Below are positions 16,784 to 27,171 of a DNA stretch of 64,000 bases, one piece after another. Source of the stretch: JACCXG01 sp963717745. GTDB taxonomy: Bacteria; Acidobacteriota; Vicinamibacteria; Vicinamibacterales; 2-12-FULL-66-21. The first letter of the stretch is position 1; each line of letters opens with the position of its first letter. The stretch covers positions 14,980 to 78,979 of the forward strand of contig CAVQXJ010000023.1 in the NCBI GenBank assembly GCA_963717745.1. The letters are read 5' to 3'. The notes under the pieces were generated by a model. It was not told where the DNA came from and ran no database searches. It saw nothing but the letters and a program-made list of their open reading frames with translations. The translations under genes and the position numbers were made by a program.

Positions 16784-19238
16784 CCGATGCGATCGATCGC
16801 AGCAGCGCCTCGTCTGGCTGACGGAAGCGGTACTCGGCGGCGGCATCGGGAACGATCGTGGCGGCGGTCGCACCCGCGGTGGCCGGCCGGCTGTCCGCAC
16901 CCTCGACGCTGATGTCCAACAGCTGCCGGGCGTCGGCCATCACGACCGCCTCATAGCGGCCCGGTGCGACCTGGCGGGTGACGACGCGGGCGGCGGGAGC
17001 GCCGCCGGCCTGACGGAGCTGCAGGACCGGGCTCTGCAGATTCTTGTACTCACCGGCCGCGTCGCGCGCTTCGACGGCCACCGCGATGGCCCGACTGCCG
17101 CCGCGCACCGGGCCGGGCACCACGTCGAGCGCGAGCGCCGGCGAGCGCTGGCGCTGCAAGGCGCGGATCAGCGATGCGAAGAATGGGCCGTATCCACGCC
17201 ACCGCACCCAGTCGGCGGCCCAGCGGTCCTTGACGTCCGAAGCGAAGACCGCCGTGCGCCCCAGGCCGATGGGCCAGAACGCAAGCAGCGGATCCTCCTC
17301 GTCGGTCGCGACCAGCTCGAGCGCACCGTCTTTGAGCACGGTCGCGGTGCGCCCTTTGAGCTTGGGCATGCGGGTCAGATTCACGCTCGAGAGGAAGCTC
17401 TGACTCTTGAGCACCGGCGTGATCGCCTTCTCGTCGAAGCCCGGCGTTGCGGCATTCTTGGCTTCCTTGACGAAGATCTCCGGCACCGCCGCGGCGTCGG
17501 CGACCGCATACGCGCGTCCTTTGCCCCAGGTCGCGAGGTTCTTGAGCAGTTCGGGATCGGCCGAGGGCCCGACCGCGACCGTGGAGACGGTGATGCGGGC
17601 CTCGGTCATCTTCTTGACGAGCCCTTCGTAGTCGCCCGGATACGATCGGCCGTCGGACAGCAGGATGACATGGCGGGCGCGCGCCTTTGCGTTCCGCAGC
17701 GCGAAGTAGGCCTGCTCGACGGCGGGGAAGATCAGCGTGTGCCCGCCCGGTCCGATCGCCGCGATCTTCTTGCGAATCATGTCGCGGTTGCGGCCGACGT
17801 TCCGCAGCGTGACGTCCCAGTCGAACTTGTCGTTGAAGGTCAGGATGCCGATCGACTGCTCGTCGGCGAGGACGTCCACGGCTGCCTGGGCGGCCACCTT
17901 GGTCAGCTCCATGGAACTGCCGGCCATGCTCCACGATCGATCGAGCACGATCACCAGCGCGACTTCAGGCTCGTCCTTGCGCTCGAACGTGACCGGAGTG
18001 AGCCGCTCGAGCGCGGTCTTCCGATAGCCGTTGTCGCCGAACACCGATTCGCCGCCGGCGACCAGCAGGCCGCCGCCGGTCTTCTCGACCCAGTTCGAGA
18101 GCGTGGTCATCGAGGCGTCGGAGATCGCTTTGCGCGGAATGTCGCTGAGGACCACGACGTCGAACGGCTCGAGGTCGGCGATCGAGGCCGGCACGCCCGA
18201 CGCCGGCCGGATGGTGACGTCGAACCCGGCGCCGTCGAGCGCGCCCGCGAGATACCGCGCACTCGAAGGCGCGCCTTCGACGTAGAGGACGCGCGAACGC
18301 GGGTCGGCCCAGGTCTCTTTCATGAGCACGTTGTTCGTGGCCAGCGGGTCGCCGGGCGAAACCAGCGTCGCTTCGAGCACGTAGGCCCCGGGCGCGTCGA
18401 CCTCGAATTCCATCGCGACACCGGTGAGGCCCTTGCCGAACACCACGGGCTTGCGGGCGAGCACGCGGTCGCCAGACGGCGGCTCCCCGGGTTTGGGCGA
18501 CTGCGGGGCCGACGACTTCAGCCGCAGCTCGACCTCTCCGCGATCGCTGCGCTGGCTGCCGACGGTGATGGTCGCGGTGGCGACCGCACCGGAGGTGACC
18601 GGCGACGCAATCTCGACCGCGTCGATCCAGGCATCGCCGATCGAGCGCGGGGCCAGCGGCTCCACCGAGACCGGAATCCGCTCCGCCGCCAGGTGCGTCA
18701 CCGCCGAGCCGGTGTCGCCGGCGGTGGGACGGCCGTCGCTGAACAGCACCAGCCGCGGCACGTGTTCGGGCGCCAGCTCGCCGCGGGCCGCGTACAGCGC
18801 GGCTTCCAGGTCGGTCGCGCCGCCATCGGGGCCGCCTTGCGGCGCCGGCTGCGCGGCACGGGTCTTCGCCATCTGCCGCAGCGCGTCGGCGGTCGCGATC
18901 GTGACTGCATCGCGTCCGAAGACGACGATCCGCGAGTGCGATGGCACCAGCGCGCGGTTCAGCTCGTCGATCTTCGCCGCCGCCTGCTCGAGGGCGGGAG
19001 TCGCAACGCTGTCGGAGACGTCGACCGCATAGACGATCGACTGGTGCGACGAGGCGCTGGAAATCACCGGCCGGGCCAACCCGAGCGCGACCGAGGCGAG
19101 CAGCAGCGAGCGCACGGCCTTCTGCAGCAGCCGCTGCCGAGGATTGAAGTTGGTCCGCGATACGAGATCGGCGAGCCAGATGAGCGGCAGGCCGGCCAGC
19201 AGCCAGAGCGCCGCCGGCGCGCCCCAGGTCAGCGACAC
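16617..19238 (-). CDS. Membrane VWA-domain protein with amidotransferase-like middle domain (BatA/BatB-like)
   Basis: An 873-residue membrane protein. Two N-terminal helices (about 4-22 and 40-58) are followed by a VWA domain (YAVDVSDSVATPALE, residues about 70-215), a beta-rich region, an amidotransferase-like domain (VLYVEGAPSSARYLAGAL...FDVVVLSDIP, about 325-420), a second VWA domain with the metal-site motif VLDRSWSMAGSS (about 435-610) and a C-terminal helix. GTG 19238 has GGAGGGCGTC upstream. It is the last gene of the MoxR operon. MoxR-type ATPases are thought to insert metal or remodel VWA partners, so this is probably a client. Its 3' end overlaps the convergent gene by 167 bp. Confidence 0.85.
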   Translation of the reverse strand: MSLTWGAPAALWLLAGLPLIWLADLVSRTNFNPRQRLLQKAVRSLLLASVALGLARPVISSASSHQSIVYAVDVSDSVATPALEQAAAKIDELNRALVPSHSRIVVFGRDAVTIATADALRQMAKTRAAQPAPQGGPDGGATDLEAALYAARGELAPEHVPRLVLFSDGRPTAGDTGSAVTHLAAERIPVSVEPLAPRSIGDAWIDAVEIASPVTSGAVATATITVGSQRSDRGEVELRLKSSAPQSPKPGEPPSGDRVLARKPVVFGKGLTGVAMEFEVDAPGAYVLEATLVSPGDPLATNNVLMKETWADPRSRVLYVEGAPSSARYLAGALDGAGFDVTIRPASGVPASIADLEPFDVVVLSDIPRKAISDASMTTLSNWVEKTGGGLLVAGGESVFGDNGYRKTALERLTPVTFERKDEPEVALVIVLDRSWSMAGSSMELTKVAAQAAVDVLADEQSIGILTFNDKFDWDVTLRNVGRNRDMIRKKIAAIGPGGHTLIFPAVEQAYFALRNAKARARHVILLSDGRSYPGDYEGLVKKMTEARITVSTVAVGPSADPELLKNLATWGKGRAYAVADAAAVPEIFVKEAKNAATPGFDEKAITPVLKSQSFLSSVNLTRMPKLKGRTATVLKDGALELVATDEEDPLLAFWPIGLGRTAVFASDVKDRWAADWVRWRGYGPFFASLIRALQRQRSPALALDVVPGPVRGGSRAIAVAVEARDAAGEYKNLQSPVLQLRQAGGAPAARVVTRQVAPGRYEAVVMADARQLLDISVEGADSRPATAGATAATIVPDAAAEYRFRQPDEALLRSIASATGGAWRPTPAALANSAGDSRTARRPMWPPLVALALALWFVDLLLRRVRLFEPRV

Positions 19239-19290
19239 GACGCCCTCCGTGCCACCGGCAGCTGATTGATCGATGAAGGGTCAGCCATGG

Positions 19291-21135
19291 TCAGACCGTG
19301 ATGCGCCGCTGCCAGGTCCACCATTCCGCCAGCGCGAGCACAAAGGCGGCGATCGCGCAGTACACCCACCACGGCGACCCCGAGCCGCCGGCGGCGACCG
19401 TGACCAGCCGCCCCGGCGCGACCGGTGTCGTGCGGGTCAGGTTGGAGAGCTGCGGATCGGCGAGATTCACGGCAAACGTGCTGCGAGCGCCGCCGCCTTC
19501 CGCGCTGTAGATCCCCGGCGCCCGCAGTCGCGCGAACGAGGTCTGGCTGATGCGCGTGAGCGGCACTGTCCCATTGGCCGGTCCGGTCAGCTTGGTGACC
19601 ACTCCCGTGAACGCCACCAGACCCGGATGGCGCACCTGCTGAACCATGCCGGCCTGTCCAGGCTGCGCTGCGAACAGCACCGGTCGCGCGAGCCAGTCGA
19701 CGGCGTTCCCGAGCAGCACGGGAAATCCGGGAGCCGCGGTCAGGTTGGACTCGTTGATGCTGAACGTCACCACCACGATCCGCGCGTCTGGTGCTTCGTT
19801 GACGTAGACGAGCGGTGTGCCATGCGCGGACTGCGCGACGGGAATCAGCGCAGGTGCCGAGTAGGACCGCGCCCGGGCGACCGTCAAGGTGAAAGGGTCG
19901 ACCCCTTGCACGACTGGATGGGAACCGGGCGTCTCCCAGCGTGGGGCCCGCTCGTCAGTCGAAGGCGGTGCGCCGGTGCCAGCCCTTGCCGACAACCACG
20001 GCGTATCGGAGGGAGGCGCGAAGAACAGCGCCGGAGTTGCCGGCGCCTCTTGTGGCGCCCAGCGATCGAAGATCAACACGTCGGGCCTTGCGCCAGCGCG
20101 GGGCAGCGCCGCGACGTAGCTCGCCGGATCGACGAAGGTGGCGCGGATGCCGGGGTCGCGCTCGAACGCCGCCCGAAGCCACTGGGTCTGCGTGCCGATC
20201 ACCGTCACCGCCAGCGGCCGGGCGTGCGCCACCCAGGCAAATGCCTGGTCGTCGATCGCCAGCGCGTTCTCCGACGCCTCGACCCGGACCGTCAGCGAAG
20301 GGTCTCCGCCGCGGGGAATCGGCAGCACCTGACGAAGCAGTTCCGACGCCGCGGCATCGAGCTCGCGGTTCAGCACCTCGGTCTGCCCCCTGGTGATGCG
20401 GACCCGCACCTTCTGGGCGGACGGTGAGAAATTTCCAATCTCGAGGTAGGCGTCGCCGGCGTTGCCCGGTGACAGCGACGGCCGCACTTCGAGCGCGGTG
20501 ATGCCGACGTTGGCCGCCGGCTCGAACACCGAGTGCACGAACACATCCGAATCGAGCGGCCGCGCGGTCGCGCCGTCGGTGATGAAGTGGACCGCGGTCG
20601 CTCCGGCGAGCCGCGGCCACGCCGTCGCATCGCCAGCGCCCGGGCGGCTTCGCTCGAGCGCGCTCTCGATCAGCGTGAGATCGGTGGTCGGGCCTTCGAC
20701 CAGGCCGTCAGCGGTGGTCGCCAGCGCCATCTCCGCCCCAGACGAGGCGGTGAACAACCGGCGCGCTTCGCCGATCGCGCGCTCCCATCGTGTCTCGCTC
20801 CCGCGGGTCTTGGCATCCATCGACCACGAGGCATCGAGCACGACCAGCAGCCGTCCCGCCGAACGGCTCCCGCCGTCGGCGGCCTGTCCGGGCCGCACCA
20901 CCGCCAGCCCCAGCGCGAGGGCCACGATCACCGTGAGGATCAGCGAGACCGCGCGTCGAATCCGCTCCCACAGCGTCTGCTGGCGCACATCGTCCAGGAC
21001 CCGGCTCCAGAGCACGAGGGACGGGATGAGCAGCCGCGGCGGTCTGAGCTTGATCCGGAACAGCGCGGCCGCCAGCGCCGCCACTCCCGCCAGGAGCAGC
21101 CATGCCTGCCACGCGGCCATCGCCCCGAAGGTCAC
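19291..21135 (-). CDS. BatA-like VWA membrane protein
   Basis: A protein of about 614 residues with the BatA/DUF1550-type N-terminus: two helices around the segment LRPPRLLIPSLVLWSRVLDDVRQQTLWERIRR, then a VWA domain with the metal-site motif VLDASWSMDAKT (about 100-270), a long beta-rich region, and a final helix (WWVYCAIAAFVLALAEWW). It is displayed in the inner membrane with the VWA part outside. The GTG at 21135 overlaps the DUF58 stop as GTGA, so translation is coupled; ATG 21120 is an alternative. It sits between DUF58 and the second VWA gene, the standard MoxR-operon order. Confidence 0.83.
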   Translation of the reverse strand: MTFGAMAAWQAWLLLAGVAALAAALFRIKLRPPRLLIPSLVLWSRVLDDVRQQTLWERIRRAVSLILTVIVALALGLAVVRPGQAADGGSRSAGRLLVVLDASWSMDAKTRGSETRWERAIGEARRLFTASSGAEMALATTADGLVEGPTTDLTLIESALERSRPGAGDATAWPRLAGATAVHFITDGATARPLDSDVFVHSVFEPAANVGITALEVRPSLSPGNAGDAYLEIGNFSPSAQKVRVRITRGQTEVLNRELDAAASELLRQVLPIPRGGDPSLTVRVEASENALAIDDQAFAWVAHARPLAVTVIGTQTQWLRAAFERDPGIRATFVDPASYVAALPRAGARPDVLIFDRWAPQEAPATPALFFAPPSDTPWLSARAGTGAPPSTDERAPRWETPGSHPVVQGVDPFTLTVARARSYSAPALIPVAQSAHGTPLVYVNEAPDARIVVVTFSINESNLTAAPGFPVLLGNAVDWLARPVLFAAQPGQAGMVQQVRHPGLVAFTGVVTKLTGPANGTVPLTRISQTSFARLRAPGIYSAEGGGARSTFAVNLADPQLSNLTRTTPVAPGRLVTVAAGGSGSPWWVYCAIAAFVLALAEWWTWQRRITV

Positions 21136-22001
21136 GCGACGAATCGTCCCTGGCGGAACGCCTTGAGGACGACGTCCTCGAACGGCTCCGCGGCGTCGGC
21201 CCGGACGTACCCCACGTCGTAGCGTCCGCAGAAGCGCTCGAGCTCCTCGGCGTGCGCGTCCCAGGCCTTGATGTATGCGGACGCGAGCCGCGGGGTGACC
21301 TCGATCTCGCGGAGCTCCCCGGTTTCCGCGTCGACGAACCGCACCTCGCCGAAGGCGCCGGGGTGGCGATCCTGCTCCGAGGTGACGTGGACCACGAACA
21401 CGTCGTGCCCCAGCGTCCGGAGGATCTTGATCCCGGCGTCGAAGCCGCCGGGATCGAGGAAGTCGGAAATGATCACGGTCAGCCCGAGCTGACGCGGCCG
21501 CGCCGCGAACTCCTTGAACGAGGTGCGCAGATCGGTCGGTCCCGCGGCCTCGAGCCGTTCGAGGTATTCGAACACCCGGAAGATGCGCCCCTTGCCGCGG
21601 CCCGGCGTCGACTCCTGGCCGAGCCCGCGTCCGAACGGCAGGATGGTCAGCTTGTCGAGATGCACGAGTCCGATGTAGCAGAGCGCCGCCACGATCCGGC
21701 GCGCCATGTCGAACTTCGCCGGCTCGGCCATCGAGCGGCTGGCGTCGAGCATCAGGTAGATCGGAAGGTCGCGCTCCTCGTCGAACAGCCGCAGCAGCAG
21801 GCGGCCGAGCCGCTTGTACGCCTTCCAGTCGATGTGGCGGAAGTCGTCGCCGGCGGTGTAGGGCCGGTGATCGGCGAACTCCAGCCCGCGTCCGCGATGC
21901 GCCGTGAGCCGGTCCGCGCGGTTGTGTCCCGCGAACGCCCGCTTCGACACCACGTGCAGATACTCGAGCTTCTTCAGGAACTGGTCGTCGAAACGAAGCA
22001 T
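21132..22001 (-). CDS. DUF58-domain protein
   Basis: A 289-residue protein with the DUF58 signature GRGLEFADHRPYTAGDDFRHIDWKAYKRLGRL...DLPIYLMLDASRSM, which contains a VWA-like metal site (DASRSM). DUF58 proteins accompany MoxR ATPases and VWA membrane proteins and are thought to bridge them. ATG 22001 is adopted. TTG 22007, two codons upstream, lies in the repeat terminus and has the repeat's GGAG at 8 nt, so the repeat may supply the initiation signals, as for sdhB. The stop overlaps the BatA-like start. Confidence 0.9.
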   Translation of the reverse strand: MLRFDDQFLKKLEYLHVVSKRAFAGHNRADRLTAHRGRGLEFADHRPYTAGDDFRHIDWKAYKRLGRLLLRLFDEERDLPIYLMLDASRSMAEPAKFDMARRIVAALCYIGLVHLDKLTILPFGRGLGQESTPGRGKGRIFRVFEYLERLEAAGPTDLRTSFKEFAARPRQLGLTVIISDFLDPGGFDAGIKILRTLGHDVFVVHVTSEQDRHPGAFGEVRFVDAETGELREIEVTPRLASAYIKAWDAHAEELERFCGRYDVGYVRADAAEPFEDVVLKAFRQGRFVA

Positions 22002-22003
22002 CG

Positions 22004-22172
22004 TCAAATCCCAAGCTCCAAATCCCAAATCCCAACCACTCCCAACTGCCAAATCCCAAAGTCAACTCCCAACTCCCAACTCCCAATCCCACCTCGATAC
22101 GCCTTCTGCGTCCGATTTGGGAGTTGGGATTTGGGAGTGGTTGGGATTTGGAGCTTGGAGCTTGGGATTTGA
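22004..22172. repeat. Foldback intergenic element, AATCCCAA-word family, copy 3
   Basis: Long inverted arms begin TCAAATCCCAAGCTCC at 22004 and end with its complement at 22172. The right arm has an extra AGCTTGG-like unit. The element fills the gap between the moxR stop codon (22173-22175) and the DUF58 start. It shares words and termini with the copies at 6011 and 7463, while the centre differs. Confidence 0.9.
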
Positions 22173-23165
<993 letters not shown>

Positions 23166-23214
23166 CGTGTCATACCGGGTGTCTCGAGAGTCGGAGCGGG
23201 GAGTGGAAACGCGG

Positions 23215-24597
23215 CTACTGGGGCTTCCGGACGAAATAGCTCTGTACGCCGCTGCGGCGCGCTTCGGGTACCGGTGGCGGCGCGGCGGCCCGGCTCTTGT
23301 CGAACTGGCCGGCGGCGCCCTGGGTGAAGCCCACCTTGGAGCTGCCCTGTTCGGTCTTGCGCCGGATCTCGGTGTCGACGTTGTCGCCGGGATTGTCCTG
23401 GCTGGCTTCGACCACTTCCTGCTTGAACGCGGCGGCGAGGGCCGCGGCAGCGGCGGCCGCCTGTTCCTGGCCGCCGGCGCCGCCGACGCCCGATCCGGGA
23501 GGACCGCCGCCTTGGTCGTTTGGACTCGACATCATCATCAGGCCGGCGCCGCCGCCGGCATCGGCCTGTCGCGAGAGCTGGACCGAGAGCTCCTGCATGC
23601 TGCTCGCGGCGTTGCTCTGTCCCGACTCCCCCTTCTCCGGGCCATCGGAAGTCATCGGCTCCCCGTCTTCGGTGTTCTCCGCCACCTCCGCGCCGGCGGC
23701 TTCCGCCTCTTCGGCCATCTTCTCCATCGCCTCCCGCATGTCCTGGGACATCGCCGAGGTCTCTGCCGCGCGGCGCGCGCGCTCGGCCAGCGCCTTCAGT
23801 TCCTTGGCGGTGGGTGCTTTCTGCGGATCGGTCGCGGCGAGCGCCTTCGCGAGCTTCGCGAGCAGGTCGGGGTCGGCGGCGAGCTTGTTCAACAGCTCGC
23901 GCAGTTCCTCGTTGGTGGCGAGCCGCGCCGCGGCTTCGGTGTCACCCCGCTCGGCCGCGGCCAGCAACGCTTCGAGCTGTTTCATCAGCTCGGGCGGCAA
24001 CAGGAGGGCTGCGGCGCGAGGGTCGCCGGCGGCCGCGGCCGCCCGAGCGGCCTCCGGTGACGCCGCGTTCGTCCGCTTGGCGGACGCGCGCTGGGGAAGT
24101 CCGAAGGTCAGCGCGAGCGCCCCCGCGATCATCACGACCGAGGCGAGCCGCGCCCGCGGCGCGCGAACGCGTGGATACAGCCCCGTCCAGTCGAAGCCAG
24201 CCAGGCGCGCCGCGGCGAGCTCGAGGTGATGATCCGCCCAGAGGTCGCGCGCGTCGCGAGCGGCAAACCAGCTCGCGCTGCGCAGCTCGCCGCCAAGCGC
24301 CGCATCGCGATCGATCGCCGCCGCCGCCGGATCCGACAGCGTCTTCGCGCGCGTCGCGATCAGGATGTATCCGAGCAGCGCCGCCGCTCCCACGATCAGC
24401 ACGATCGCCGGCGTCCAGGCGCTCCACAGCGTCCACCGCCGCAGCACCGCGACCGCGAGCCCCGCCGCCGCAATCACCGGCGCGGCCCGCCACAACAGCC
24501 GGCTGGCCTCCCGCGCCCGCCGCCGCCGATCCGCCGCCGCCAACGCCGCGCGCACGGCATCGCCGGCCACCGAAGGCTGGAATTCCTGTTTGGACAC
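23215..24597 (-). CDS. Membrane protein with Ala-rich coiled region and Gly-rich tail, MoxR-operon partner
   Basis: A 460-residue protein not assigned to a family with certainty. Two N-terminal helices (about 35-53, 57-77) and a third (about 150-168) surround a charged cytoplasmic part. Residues about 185-330 are an Ala/Glu/Lys-rich helical or coiled-coil stretch (ELLNKLAADPDLLAKLAKALAATDPQ), then a Gly-rich segment and a C-terminal tail with TEQGSSKVGFTQGAAGQFDKSRAAAPPP. DUF4175-like proteins of MoxR operons have a similar layout. The GTG at 24597 gives a short charged N-terminus, but there is no clear ribosome-binding site. It is the first gene of the operon leading to moxR. Confidence 0.7.
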   Translation of the reverse strand: MSKQEFQPSVAGDAVRAALAAADRRRRAREASRLLWRAAPVIAAAGLAVAVLRRWTLWSAWTPAIVLIVGAAALLGYILIATRAKTLSDPAAAAIDRDAALGGELRSASWFAARDARDLWADHHLELAAARLAGFDWTGLYPRVRAPRARLASVVMIAGALALTFGLPQRASAKRTNAASPEAARAAAAAGDPRAAALLLPPELMKQLEALLAAAERGDTEAAARLATNEELRELLNKLAADPDLLAKLAKALAATDPQKAPTAKELKALAERARRAAETSAMSQDMREAMEKMAEEAEAAGAEVAENTEDGEPMTSDGPEKGESGQSNAASSMQELSVQLSRQADAGGGAGLMMMSSPNDQGGGPPGSGVGGAGGQEQAAAAAAALAAAFKQEVVEASQDNPGDNVDTEIRRKTEQGSSKVGFTQGAAGQFDKSRAAAPPPVPEARRSGVQSYFVRKPQ

Positions 24598-24649
24598 TGG
24601 TTTGTAACGATACCGGTACTGGGGTAAGCGGGGTGATGGAGAGCACGCG

Positions 24650-24744
24650 TGTCAAGGGAGAAGGGATAAGGGAGAAGGGAGAACTCACGGATTACGCCAG
24701 ACAACACAGCTTCTCCCTTGTGCCTTCTCCCTTCTCCCTTGACA
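24650..24744. repeat. Foldback intergenic element, AAGGGAGAAGGGA-word family
   Basis: Arms of about 34 bp (24650-24683 and 24711-24744), imperfectly inverted, are built from AGGGAGAAGGG-type words with TGTCAAGGGAG at one end. The element fills the gap between the esterase stop (24776) and the start of the gene at 24597. Confidence 0.85.
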
Positions 24745-24775
24745 GGGACGCTTGTCACCCCGCGGGGACCCGCCC

Positions 24776-26516
24776 CTACCGTCGGCTCTTGAGCCGCCGC
24801 ACGATCCCTGCGGCATCCAGCCGATCTCGGGCGACATCCGCTCCCGACAAGACAAACCTGGCCCCGGCCCCATGCACGACCACCGCATCCCCCGCCACCC
24901 GCGCCGCGGTCTCCAGGTCCCCGGCCCGCCGCAGCCCGGGCACGAACAGTCTGTCCACGTACGCCCCGTCGTCTCCGAGTGTCGAAGTCGCCGACGTCGA
25001 GGATCGCCAGCGCTGGCGTGGCGATGGAGGATGCCAGCAGCGCCGCGAGTGCCGCGTCGCCCGAGGCGACGATGGCGGCCGAGGGATGCGCGCGGACCGC
25101 CGAGACGATATCGGCGACGCGCTGGGCGGCGGCGGTGCGGTTATAGGTGTCGAAGTGACGCACCTTCGCTGCGGCGGCCGCGTCGAACGGCGTGAAGGCG
25201 ATCGGCTGGACGGTGAAGCGGGCGGCGCGCAGCTGGCGTTCGAGGTCGGCGTCGACGCCGGCGGTCAAGACCGTGCGGACCACGCCGGCTTTCGGTGGCG
25301 CGGTTCGATCCGCATCGCCGAAGCCGAGCGAGTGCCGGAGTGCCCGGGCGCGGACCTCGAGGTCGGTGCCGGTCAACTGCCGCCGCGCCGCGGCGATCCA
25401 GCCATCGGTCAACTGGCTGGCGGTCAGCGCCTCGGGCGGGAGCGCCCGCTGGTGGAACACGAGCAGGTCGGCCGGCGAGTCCGCCGTGAAACCGCGCTCC
25501 GGCACCTGCACGTCGGGCGCGGCCCCCTTCATCCAGCGCGCCAGCCACGCGTACATCGCCTCGCGCGATTCCTTGTTGTAGTTGTGCTCGGCCTTGACGC
25601 GGACGGCTTGGACGCGGTCCGGCGCGTCGAGCAGCGAGTAGAGCGCACGGACCGCCGGATACTCCGCTTCGAGCGTGTTCTTGGTCCAGTCGCCGGTCGC
25701 CGAGATCATCAGCAGCGGACGGGGGGCAATGGTCGCCGCGATTTCGACGTTGTTGGTGTCGAGCCGCAGCGTCGGCGCGTTCTCGCACAGGCAGCCCCCC
25801 TGCATGTGGAGCGACACCATGTTGACCGGGACCGCGACCTTGACGCGATCGTCGACCGCCGCCAGCAGGAACGTCTGCGTCCCCCCGCCCGACTCGCCGG
25901 TCACCGCGAGCGCGTCACCCTGCACGTCGGGCAGCGACTGCAGGAAGTCGAGGCTCCGAATCGAGTTCCACAGCTGCAGGCCGGCCAGGCTCATGCCCCA
26001 CAGCGACTCGCGCTTGCCGCCGAAGGTGTGGGGCAGCTGCCGGCTGTCGTCGTAGCCGATCATGTCGTAGGTGAAGACCACGAAGCCCTGGCGCGCCAGG
26101 TTGATCGCACGCCCGGGGACCGAGTTGAGCGACGTGTTCTCGAGCCGTCCGTAGGCCCAGTGGCCGTGCGGGGCGAGCACCGCCGGAAACGGACCGGGGC
26201 CGAGCGGCCGATAGAGGTTGCCGGTGACCAGGAATCCCGGCAGGCTCTGGAAGTAGACCTTCGACACGCGGTAGTCGCGCTGCACCACCTCGCCGAAGAT
26301 CTGAGCCGCCAGCGGCGCGCGCTCCGGCATCGGCAGGAGACCCGCCGAGGCGAGGATGTGTGCGCGCAGGTAATCCGCACGCTTCTTCCACTGGGCTGCA
26401 TCGGTGAACCGCGGCGGCGTGAACGTGTCGTCGAGGGTGCGGAAGGGGGTCTGCCGTGCCAGCGGCGACGCCGCCAGGAACACGGAAGCCGTGAGAGCGA
26501 TCGCAGCGGTGCGCAT
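24776..26516 (-). CDS. Secreted alpha/beta-hydrolase, acetyl xylan esterase-like (one frame break)
   Basis: Reconstructed length is about 580 residues. After a signal peptide (LTASVFLAASPLARQ) comes a family-typical esterase: LAPHGHW oxyanion segment, VFTYDMIGYDDSRQLPHTF, nucleophile GESGGGTQTFLL, ISATGDWTKNT with the acid, and EHNYNKESREAMYAWLARWM with the histidine, then a long C-terminal domain. The frame changes near 24975-24990. After removal of one base the C-terminus continues as DGAYVDRLFVPGLRRAGDLETAARVAGDAVVV and stops at 24776. Left as read, the frame runs on into a neighbour's shadow. Pseudogene or sequencing error; I favour error. Confidence 0.78.
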
Positions 26517-26552
26517 AGACCGGGAGTGTAGCAGGCTGATGAAAAACCTCGC

Positions 26553-26587
26553 GTGTCAAGGGAGAAGGGAAAAGGGAGCACTCACGG
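26553..26587. repeat. Half copy of the AAGGGAGAAGGGA-word element
   Basis: GCGTGTCAAGGGAGAAGGGA followed by AAAGGGAGCACTCACGG matches the left half of the element at 24650, including its ACTCACGG edge. It lies between two divergent genes (26516 and 26603). Confidence 0.7.
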
Positions 26588-26602
26588 TGATATTCTGAGC
26601 GC

Positions 26603-27061
26603 ATGCGAATGCTCAAATACGCCGCGCTCGCCGTGGCCCTCGCCGTACCCGTGGTCGCGGCGCAGACCGCGGCACAGAAGCCCGCGCCGGCCGCTCAGCC
26701 GATCGTGGTCTACAAGACCGCCACCTGCGGCTGCTGCGGCAAATGGGTCGACCACCTCAAGGCCGCCGGCTTCGCGCCCACGGTGAATACGGTGCAGACG
26801 ATGGACGAGACCCCGATGCGCAAGCGCATCCCGACGACCCTGCGCTCCTGCCACACCGCCACGCTCGAGGGCTACCTCGTGGAAGGCCACGTGCCGGCCG
26901 ACGTGATCAGGAAGCTGCTGAAAGAGAAGCCGCGGGTGGACGGGATTGCGGTGCCGGGGATGCCGGCGGGATCGCCCGGCATGGAGTCGAACAACCCCGA
27001 ACCTTACGATATCGTCGCGTTCGACGCGACCGGCAAGACGTCGGTGTTCGCGAAGAAGTAG
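26603..27061 (+). CDS. DUF411 metal-binding-like exported protein
   Basis: A 152-residue protein with a signal peptide (LAVALAVPVVAAQ) and a DUF411 domain: IVVYKTATCGCCGKWVDHLKAAGF with a CxCC-type cluster, then RIPTTLRSCHTATLEGYLVEGHVPADVIRKLL, KPRVDGIAVPGMPAGSPGME and the closing YDIVAFDATGKTSVF. The family is periplasmic and is linked to copper or other metal resistance by neighbours elsewhere. There are no metal genes immediately adjacent here. ATG 26603 is used; ATG 26609 is also possible. It is divergent from the esterase. Confidence 0.85.
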   Translation: MRMLKYAALAVALAVPVVAAQTAAQKPAPAAQPIVVYKTATCGCCGKWVDHLKAAGFAPTVNTVQTMDETPMRKRIPTTLRSCHTATLEGYLVEGHVPADVIRKLLKEKPRVDGIAVPGMPAGSPGMESNNPEPYDIVAFDATGKTSVFAKK

Positions 27062-27075
27062 TCGCCGGTTTCGCA

Positions 27076-27163
27076 GTCAGCCAGTTACCAGTTACCAGTC
27101 GAGAACGGAGATGCCTCCGTGAGCTTTACTGGCAACTGGCGAACTGGCGAACTGAGAACTGAC
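27076..27163. repeat. Foldback intergenic element, CAGTTACCAGT-word family
   Basis: A left arm of CCAGTTACCAGTTACCAGT words and a right arm of ACTGGCAACTGGCGAACTGG words (imperfect complements) flank a small ACGGAG/CTCCGT hairpin. It fills the gap between the convergent stops at 27061 and 27172. Confidence 0.8.
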
Positions 27164-27171
27164 AACCGCCT

